Below the pieces are notes generated by a model. The model was not told the origin of the DNA, ran no database searches, and saw only the letters and a program-made list of their open reading frames with translations. From NCBI GenBank assembly GCA_964226685.1, contig CAXQRU010000063.1, positions 1-11,497 on the forward strand: a stretch of DNA of 11,497 bases, read 5' to 3'. The translations under genes were made by a program, and so were the position numbers. This document shows, in pieces, positions 6,263 to 11,497 of the stretch (position 1 is its first letter; the number at the start of each line of letters is the position of its first letter). This DNA comes from CAXQRU01 sp964226685 (GTDB taxonomy: Bacteria; Pseudomonadota; Gammaproteobacteria; Pseudomonadales; Cellvibrionaceae).

Positions 6263-8479
6263 TTGGTTAATCAACTATTTACGCCTGAGCTTAAGGTGCA
6301 AAAGCAGCGCTCTATTATGCGTGAAACAGACGCTAGAGTGGCAAAGTACAGTCGGCGGGGTGTTATATTTAGCTTGGTTGCTTTTGCTGTCTCCATGGTG
6401 GTTGGAAATTACGCAAATGCAAAGCCTGTCATGGTATACATTTTGGCGGCAGGTCTGATTTTTTTTAGTTGCATCCGAAGTTATTATCTGTTTCGTTTTG
6501 ATACTATATACGCCAGAGGCCCCAATCGCTGGCGAAACACCTATTTCTTTATCTCTTTGGCCGGTGCAAGCTGGTGGAGCTTTATGGTGGTCAATGTCAC
6601 CTTGACCATCGGTCTAACTGGAGAGACTCCCTTACTTTGGATATACACAGCCGTCTTTTTTTCTAGTGTGGCCTACGTTTTTGCACCCTATAAAAAATTT
6701 TTGAGCATGTATCTTTTTGTGGGCCTTATTCCACCCGCCGCAGCCGCAGTAATTTTGGGTGACCACCTAAGCCTTTTGTTTGGTCTAGTAATGCTTATTT
6801 TATTCTTGATGCTGCACCATCAAGGGCAAGTGATCTGTAAACAGTATTGGGATCGGTTACAAGCAAACTATGATTTAGCAAAGCGAGCAAGTGCCTTAGA
6901 AGCAGAGCGAATAGACACACAAAGCTCAATTGCCAATAACCAAGTGTTTTTAAATACTCTTGGGAAAGAGTTGAGAGTTTCCTTTAATGATGTATTAGGC
7001 ACCTTATCTCTTTTGGAGCACTCCACACTCAACAGTGAGCAACAGCATTTATTATCCTTAACGTATCAGCAAACTCAGCGTCAATCAGTCATGATTAATA
7101 ATGTGCTGGAGTTTGCCAATATCAGTGAAAATGAATTTAATCTGGATCACTCTATTATCAACCCAAGGGTGCAGATTGAGAATATTTTGGACTTGCTAAG
7201 TAACGGCGCTCACCGACATGGTATAGAGTTGTACTCAGTTTTTACTCAAGAACTGCCTATTCGAATTCGATGTGATGGTTATCGATTTGACCAAATCATT
7301 ACTAATCTTTTAACCAGTGCTTTTGATTTTTGCGATAGGGGAGAGCTGATCGTTCGTGCAAGTTATACCTATTTAAACAATAAAGAGGGGCGAGTACGAG
7401 TAGAAGTTGTTAACGTTGCGCCAAAAACAACTCATGAGGATTGGCTAATTAATCCATTTGACCCGCATGCTGCTTCAGATATTCATTTTGGCTTAAACCT
7501 GGCAATTGCCAAAAAAATCGCTGAACATATGGGAGGCAGTGTAGGAGTAGAAAAAACTGCTACCACGGGTCTGCGATTTTGGATGACGGCCGTTGTTGAG
7601 ACTGTTGCTAAAAATTCTCCGGATATTCAAGAGGTCCCGAAACTCACTGGCAAGCGAATTTTGCTATTTCGCCCCCCTTCCAAAATTGCGAGTACGTTTA
7701 TTCAAACCCTCAATAATTGGGGTTTAGAGGTAGAGACTGTGAATGAGATTGAGAGAGGGATTGCTCGTTTGCATAGCGCATCAAATAATAAACCATTTTC
7801 TGGCGTATTTATTTATACAAACTTAGATAGCCTTGAATCGATTGATTTCGCGGATCAAATCGCCTCTGACCCCAAACTCGCTGCAGTGTCAATAATTCTT
7901 GTGATTAGTCAAATACAGCGTCAAAAAGACCCAGTGATTAAACATCTCAATCAATACCCTGAAACACAAATTCTCTACAAACCTATACAACATAAAAATG
8001 TATTAAAATTATTGAAAAGCCAGTTAACTCCAGTAAGTGGCAACGTTTCAGAAGAAGCTCATCATGAATCCAACTGGCTTCTCGGAAAATCAGTGTTGTT
8101 ATTTCAATGCGAAGAAATTGAAATGGCTGTAGCTGAAGGAATGTTAAGTAAGCTAGGTTGTAAGGTATATCAGGCGAACAGCTTGCCAGACGCGGTAGAT
8201 CTCAGTGTTGACAAACCGTTTGATGTATTAATTACAGAAAGCCACCTGCCTGACACAGATATCAAATCCTTATTGCTTAAAATCAAAGAAAACCAAATGC
8301 GATTAAGCGGTAAAAAAATACCTATACTAGCACTGTCTGGCCGTATTGAGGGCGCACAAACTACCTATTGTTTATCCTGTGGTGTGGATGATTTTATTGA
8401 CAAGCCTCTACGTTTTGAGGAACTTGAGGAAATGCTACAACGTTGGATTGGTCGCAAAGAGGTCTCTGAATCGGCTTAA
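6263..8479 (+). CDS. Membrane hybrid histidine kinase-like protein, catalytic residues lost (pseudo-kinase)
   Basis: The 738 residues have hybrid-kinase layout: six membrane segments (about 33-186), a helical linker (187-225), DHp (226-290), CA (about 300-445), and two receiver domains (464-585, 609-728). The DHp motif reads FLNTLGKELRVS: Lys235 replaces the phospho-acceptor His, and Val-Ser replace Thr-Pro. The N-box keeps Asn348 but has Ser352 for the Mg-binding Asn; the G1 box is NVAPK (384-388) in place of DxGxG; G2 keeps one Gly (HFGLNL, 408-413). Receiver 1 has Tyr518 at the Asp position and no acidic pair, but keeps Lys573. Receiver 2 has Glu659 at the Asp position, Gln-Cys for the acidic pair, and keeps Ser692 and Lys714. 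The frame is intact, so the protein is probably expressed. TTG at 6263 is the only start ahead of the conserved N-terminal region, since a stop precedes it at 6251; ATG at 6317 is an alternative. Folds are clear; lack of activity and any scaffold role are inferred. Confidence 0.85.
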   Translation: MVNQLFTPELKVQKQRSIMRETDARVAKYSRRGVIFSLVAFAVSMVVGNYANAKPVMVYILAAGLIFFSCIRSYYLFRFDTIYARGPNRWRNTYFFISLAGASWWSFMVVNVTLTIGLTGETPLLWIYTAVFFSSVAYVFAPYKKFLSMYLFVGLIPPAAAAVILGDHLSLLFGLVMLILFLMLHHQGQVICKQYWDRLQANYDLAKRASALEAERIDTQSSIANNQVFLNTLGKELRVSFNDVLGTLSLLEHSTLNSEQQHLLSLTYQQTQRQSVMINNVLEFANISENEFNLDHSIINPRVQIENILDLLSNGAHRHGIELYSVFTQELPIRIRCDGYRFDQIITNLLTSAFDFCDRGELIVRASYTYLNNKEGRVRVEVVNVAPKTTHEDWLINPFDPHAASDIHFGLNLAIAKKIAEHMGGSVGVEKTATTGLRFWMTAVVETVAKNSPDIQEVPKLTGKRILLFRPPSKIASTFIQTLNNWGLEVETVNEIERGIARLHSASNNKPFSGVFIYTNLDSLESIDFADQIASDPKLAAVSIILVISQIQRQKDPVIKHLNQYPETQILYKPIQHKNVLKLLKSQLTPVSGNVSEEAHHESNWLLGKSVLLFQCEEIEMAVAEGMLSKLGCKVYQANSLPDAVDLSVDKPFDVLITESHLPDTDIKSLLLKIKENQMRLSGKKIPILALSGRIEGAQTTYCLSCGVDDFIDKPLRFEELEEMLQRWIGRKEVSESA

Positions 8480-8481
8480 TT

Positions 8482-9294
8482 TTAGCTAAAGGTAGCCACA
8501 ATTGGGCAGTGATCGGATGGTTTCTCCATCGCTCGGATCTCATGATCGATAATTAATTGCTGGCATCGATCAGATAACACATTGCTTGTTAGAATTAGAT
8601 CAATTCTAAGACCGCTTTTTGGGGTTTTTTCAAAGCCTTTACTTCTATAGTCGAACCAACTAAGCCGCTCTTGATGATTATCACCTGAAAAGTGATCGAT
8701 GGTGTCTGTTAGCCCCCATTGCTTCAGTTGATCAAGCCACTGTCTTTCTTCAGGAAGGAAGCTGCATTTCCCAGAATTTAACCAGCGCTTTTTATTATCT
8801 TCTCCAATACCAACATCCTCATCAAATGGCGCGACATTCATATCTCCAAGGAGTATTAATGGATTGTTTGGTGAGTAAGTTGATAGGGACTTGTATACAT
8901 TTTCATAAAAACGCTGCTTATTTGGGAATTTTTCAGGGTGATCACGGCTTTCTCCCTGTGGGAAGTACCCGTTCATGATCACACAATCACCAAAAGTAGG
9001 GGAGTGGGCAGTAGCCTTTATAAACCGTCGTTGGGCATTAGTCTCTTCGCCAATAAAGCCTTTTTGAATATCTTTCATGGGCCTTTTAGATAAAAGTGCC
9101 ACTCCATAATGGGTTTTTTGCCCATAAAAATAGGCGTGATAACCAAGACTATTAATTATGTCTTCAGGAAACTCTTCATCTTGAACTTTAGTTTCTTGAA
9201 GACCAATAACATCGGGCTGATATTTATTAATAAGCGCCACTAGCTGATGTATTCGCGTACGAATACTATTAATGTTAAATGAGATGACTTTCAT
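8482..9294 (-). CDS. xthA: Exodeoxyribonuclease III
   Basis: ExoIII is a cytoplasmic Mg-dependent 3'-5' exonuclease and AP endonuclease of base-excision repair. The 270 residues closely follow E. coli XthA (268). Active-site residues are all present: Asn7, Glu34 (GLQETK), Tyr110 (NGYFPQGESRDHP), Asp151 and Asn153 (GDMNVAP), Asp232 (LRIDL), and Asp261-His262 (KPSDHCP). The DNA-contact segment GKCSFLPEER is also kept. The ATG at 9294 abuts the prc stop as TAAATG, with no good Shine-Dalgarno before it, so translation is likely coupled to prc and the pair form one minus-strand operon. Its stop is two bases from the pseudo-kinase stop, leaving no room for a terminator between the convergent genes. 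It is the XthA rather than the ExoA (Gram-positive/eukaryotic) type, judging by the E. coli likeness. Confidence 0.97.
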   Translation of the reverse strand: MKVISFNINSIRTRIHQLVALINKYQPDVIGLQETKVQDEEFPEDIINSLGYHAYFYGQKTHYGVALLSKRPMKDIQKGFIGEETNAQRRFIKATAHSPTFGDCVIMNGYFPQGESRDHPEKFPNKQRFYENVYKSLSTYSPNNPLILLGDMNVAPFDEDVGIGEDNKKRWLNSGKCSFLPEERQWLDQLKQWGLTDTIDHFSGDNHQERLSWFDYRSKGFEKTPKSGLRIDLILTSNVLSDRCQQLIIDHEIRAMEKPSDHCPIVATFS

Positions 9295-11379
9295 TTATCG
9301 AGAGTCAGCCAATTTACCACTCGTGATATCAATAAAATCAGCTAATATTAAGCCGGCTTCCCTCAAAATCGCATCGTCTTTGGTGTCAATGACTGTAGTA
9401 TTTGCATTTTGCTGGAGTTTTTCTTGTCGTTTTTTATCGGCTTCCCTTAATTCTTCAATAGACTTATAGGGTTCTTCTCCTTTGCTGACCCGTTTTTTAT
9501 TTGCTATAGACAGGGTTCTACTCTCTAATGCTTTTTGCTCACGAATGCGCACTTCCTCATTGAGTGATAACTCTTGTTTTTTATCAATTTCGTCAGCCAG
9601 TGCCGACTGTTCCTGTATGAATACAAAATCTGGGTCAGTTGCTATTCGATCTTGGTGAGCTTTCTTAAGCGCTTCGATAATACTATTAACCCTCTGGTAG
9701 GGTCTGTAAGCTGCTGGAGAAATTGTGTCCCAGGGGAGGGCAGATTGATAGGTATTTTCACCAACCTTTTCAGTATCGATAACTTCTGGCATCAAAATGT
9801 CGGGAATGACTCCTCTATGTTGGGTACTTTCTCCTGACACCCGATAAAATTTTGACTCAGTCACTTTCAATTTTTCATATTCACCCAAATCTTTAATGGT
9901 TTGTACCGTGCCTTTTCCAAAAGATTGAGATCCAACGATAATGGCACGATTATAATCTTGTAATGCCCCGGCTAAAATTTCAGAAGCAGAGGCGCTCAAG
10001 CGGTTGACCAATACCACCATGGGGCCTCGATAATAAGCAGGGGAGTAGGAGCGTTCAACACCTCCAAATAAACTGCCTGCTTTTCGAATCTGAACCACTG
10101 GGCCTCTATCGATAAAAAGATCAGTCAACGCAGTTGCTTCACTTAAGGCTCCACCACCATTGTTTCGTAAATCTAAAATAATCCCGTCGACGTTTTCACT
10201 AACCAATTCTTGAATTAATTTTTTAACGTCTTTAGAGGTACTTTTGACGTTGCTTTCATTACGTCTTATCGCTTCAAAATCGAGATAAAATGCAGGAAGA
10301 CTGATAACGCCGATACGATAGGTTTTATGCTGACCTTTAATTTCAAAGGTTGCCTTTTGGGCATCTTGATCCTCAAGTTCTATCTTATCTCGCACGATTG
10401 CAATGGTACGTGGAAGAGCATCGGGGCCATCGCCAGAAACAACACTTAATCGAACAGTCGTACCTTTGTCACCACGAATTAAGTCGACCACATCATCGAG
10501 TCGCCAGCCCACAACGTTGACCATATCTTTATTGCCTTGGGCAACACCAATAATTTTGTCCGCAGGCTTAAGCTCTCCCTGTTTTGAAGCCGGGCCACCG
10601 CCTACTATTCTTAATACTTTTGTATATTCGTCTTCAGTTTGCAAAACAGCACCAATGCCTTCGAGTGACAGGGACATATTAATGTAGAAATTCTTAGTAA
10701 CCCGTGGAGACATATAACTGGTGTGAGGGTCATATAACTCAGTAAATGAGTTAATATAAACTTCATAAACATCTTCACTAGTTTGTCTGCGAATTCGATC
10801 TAATTGATTCGTGTAGTTTTTTAGCAGTTGTTTTCGCGCATCAGCAACATCTTCGCCGGAGAGCTTTTGAGCGAGTAGGGAAGACTTGAGTCGCTTACGC
10901 CAAGCATCCTCAGCTTGGCTCTTGTTGGCATGCCAGCTATCTTTATCTCCAATATGGATACTTTCTTCACGAGTAAAGTCAAAAAGGAAATTATCATTAT
11001 TGAGTAAATTGATTGCAAATGAGAGCCTTTCTATTAACCGCTCTCTAAAACGGTCATAGATGATAAAGGCAGCTTTGTTGTCGCCTTGTTTAAGTAGATC
11101 ATCTAACTTCGTCTTATAAACCGAAAAGTCATCAATATCAGTCTTGAGGAAAAACATTTTTCCGGGATCGAGGTTATTGATATAACTATTAAATAAATCG
11201 GTTGATAGGGCATCATCGAGCTTCATATCGCGATAATGCTCATCTTTGAGCAAACTAATGATCTTTATGGTAGTCGCTTGGTAGTGACTCGCATCCTTAA
11301 GTTCGGGCAGATTGGCAGAAGCCAGTGAAGATAAGACGATAATAAGAACCGCTGAAAAGAATCGAATATTAGTAATCAT
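9295..11379 (-). CDS. prc: Carboxy-terminal (tail-specific) protease Prc/Tsp
   Basis: Prc is a periplasmic serine protease with a Ser-Lys dyad that degrades proteins through their hydrophobic C-termini, trims PBP3 and, with NlpI in E. coli, controls the peptidoglycan hydrolase MepS. The 694 residues match the E. coli type (682). An export signal ends near ASA|N at residue 22. An N-terminal helical domain (about 25-230, with PHTSYMSP at 218-225) is followed by a PDZ domain (about 233-315) and the S41 protease domain: LRNNGGG (404-410), catalytic Ser464 (SASASE), Asp475 and Lys489 (FGKGTVQ), at the same spacing as E. coli S430/D441/K455. The C-terminal region is charged and helical, as in the DUF3340 part of the family. 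The ATG at 11379 has only a weak ribosome site. xthA follows with no gap. Confidence 0.97.
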   Translation of the reverse strand: MITNIRFFSAVLIIVLSSLASANLPELKDASHYQATTIKIISLLKDEHYRDMKLDDALSTDLFNSYINNLDPGKMFFLKTDIDDFSVYKTKLDDLLKQGDNKAAFIIYDRFRERLIERLSFAINLLNNDNFLFDFTREESIHIGDKDSWHANKSQAEDAWRKRLKSSLLAQKLSGEDVADARKQLLKNYTNQLDRIRRQTSEDVYEVYINSFTELYDPHTSYMSPRVTKNFYINMSLSLEGIGAVLQTEDEYTKVLRIVGGGPASKQGELKPADKIIGVAQGNKDMVNVVGWRLDDVVDLIRGDKGTTVRLSVVSGDGPDALPRTIAIVRDKIELEDQDAQKATFEIKGQHKTYRIGVISLPAFYLDFEAIRRNESNVKSTSKDVKKLIQELVSENVDGIILDLRNNGGGALSEATALTDLFIDRGPVVQIRKAGSLFGGVERSYSPAYYRGPMVVLVNRLSASASEILAGALQDYNRAIIVGSQSFGKGTVQTIKDLGEYEKLKVTESKFYRVSGESTQHRGVIPDILMPEVIDTEKVGENTYQSALPWDTISPAAYRPYQRVNSIIEALKKAHQDRIATDPDFVFIQEQSALADEIDKKQELSLNEEVRIREQKALESRTLSIANKKRVSKGEEPYKSIEELREADKKRQEKLQQNANTTVIDTKDDAILREAGLILADFIDITSGKLADSR

Positions 11380-11407
11380 GAAACCACACTTTTAAACATA
11401 TAAGCCT

Positions 11408-11435
11408 ACTATACCATAGACAAAAATAAGGTGAA
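11408..11435 (-). promoter_or_regulatory. Putative prc promoter
   Basis: On the minus strand TTCACC (11435-11430) and TATAGT (11413-11408) are 16 bases apart, with the -10 ending 28 bases from the prc ATG. An alternative pair, TTGTCT and TATGTT, overlaps it at 17-base spacing. Both were found by eye. Confidence 0.35.
11409..11422 (-). promoter_or_regulatory. Near-copy of the left part of the 1267-1283 palindrome in the prc promoter region
   Basis: The minus strand reads TGTCTATGGTATAG, which differs from the first 14 bases of the palindrome at 1267-1283 by one base. The rest of the right arm (ACA) is not conserved. It overlaps the putative prc -10. It could be a degenerate site for the same regulator, or simply two similar promoters. 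Confidence 0.25.
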
Positions 11436-11441
11436 CTAGTT

Positions 11442-11457
11442 GCTTACCACGGTAAGC
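11442..11457. repeat. Inverted repeat upstream of prc
   Basis: GCTTACC-AC-GGTAAGC has perfect 7-bp arms around two bases and lies just upstream of the putative prc -35. It could be an operator or the stem of a hairpin ending an upstream transcript; no T-run accompanies it, and the neighbouring gene is cut off by the end of the window. Confidence 0.4.
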
Positions 11458-11476
11458 TCAAAATCATCAATTTAAC

Positions 11477-11497
11477 AGATCGGAAGAGCACACGTCT
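11477..11497. other. Illumina TruSeq adapter remnant (not genomic)
   Basis: The final 21 bases are AGATCGGAAGAGC followed by ACACGTCT, the standard TruSeq adapter read-through sequence of the Read 2 type. They are the exact reverse complement of bases 9-29. Genomic sequence ends at 11476. Confidence 0.97.

Noticed and set aside
6263..8479. Reading the kinase-like gene as a pseudogene
   Set aside because: The frame is uninterrupted over 738 codons with all domains and folding motifs kept, so it is better described as an intact gene for a probably non-catalytic protein.
9505..9514. TATAGACAGG, identical to part of the sequence at 1276-1285, as another operator copy
   Set aside because: It lies inside the prc coding region and has no second arm; a 10-base match is expected by chance at this scale.
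11442..11457. The GCTTACC/GGTAAGC repeat as an intrinsic terminator of an upstream gene
   Set aside because: No T-run follows on either strand and the upstream gene is outside the window, so only an inverted repeat can be claimed.
1..11497. 21-bp perfect terminal inverted repeats suggesting a transposon or linear replicon
   Set aside because: Both repeats are exact Illumina adapter sequence, not biological DNA.

Overview
The window reads as a piece of a gammaproteobacterial chromosome, most likely from a free-living aerobic (probably marine, Oceanospirillales/Pseudomonadales-like) species. TrmH, XthA and Prc/Tsp are all close to their E. coli counterparts, the electron-transfer-flavoprotein genes are arranged as I recall them in pseudomonads, and a DUF2788 membrane protein is present, a family I know from gamma- and betaproteobacteria. 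The DNA is moderately AT-rich and evenly gene-dense. There are no insertion sequences, integrases, tRNAs, rRNAs or CRISPR arrays. Both termini are Illumina TruSeq adapter, not genome, so real sequence runs only from about base 30 to 11476.

Layout. (1) 30-652: 5'-truncated trmH (+). (2) 653-906: a non-coding stretch with two hairpins; one, followed by a T-run, is an intrinsic terminator for minus-strand transcription. (3) 907-1963: a small unknown gene (-) and a lipoprotein gene (+), divergent around a perfect 17-bp palindrome. (4) 1967-5416: the ETF module, with ETF-ubiquinone oxidoreductase (-) divergent from an etfB-etfA operon (+) that ends in a very stable hairpin. (5) 5460-5873: an Ala/Glu-rich lipoprotein (-). 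(6) 6023-8479: a DUF2788 two-helix membrane protein and a large membrane-bound hybrid sensor kinase relic (+), probably one transcript. (7) 8482-11379: prc followed immediately by xthA, both on the minus strand.

How the genes work together. EtfA/EtfB collect electrons from acyl-CoA and other dehydrogenases, and ETF-QO passes them to ubiquinone, so region 4 is a complete metabolic unit. TrmH (tRNA G18 methylation), XthA (DNA repair) and Prc (periplasmic proteolysis) are housekeeping genes.

The most interesting object is the 738-residue protein at 6263-8479. It keeps the full architecture of a hybrid histidine kinase (six membrane segments, DHp, CA, two receiver domains), but every key catalytic position I can align is replaced: Lys for the phospho-acceptor His, Ser for the Mg-binding Asn, a destroyed G1 box, Tyr and Glu for the two phospho-acceptor Asp residues, and missing acidic pairs. 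It looks like a retained pseudo-kinase scaffold, with a possibly phosphomimetic last receiver domain. Other items of interest are the 17-bp palindrome with a near-copy of most of it in the prc promoter region, and a possible minus-strand small RNA downstream of trmH.
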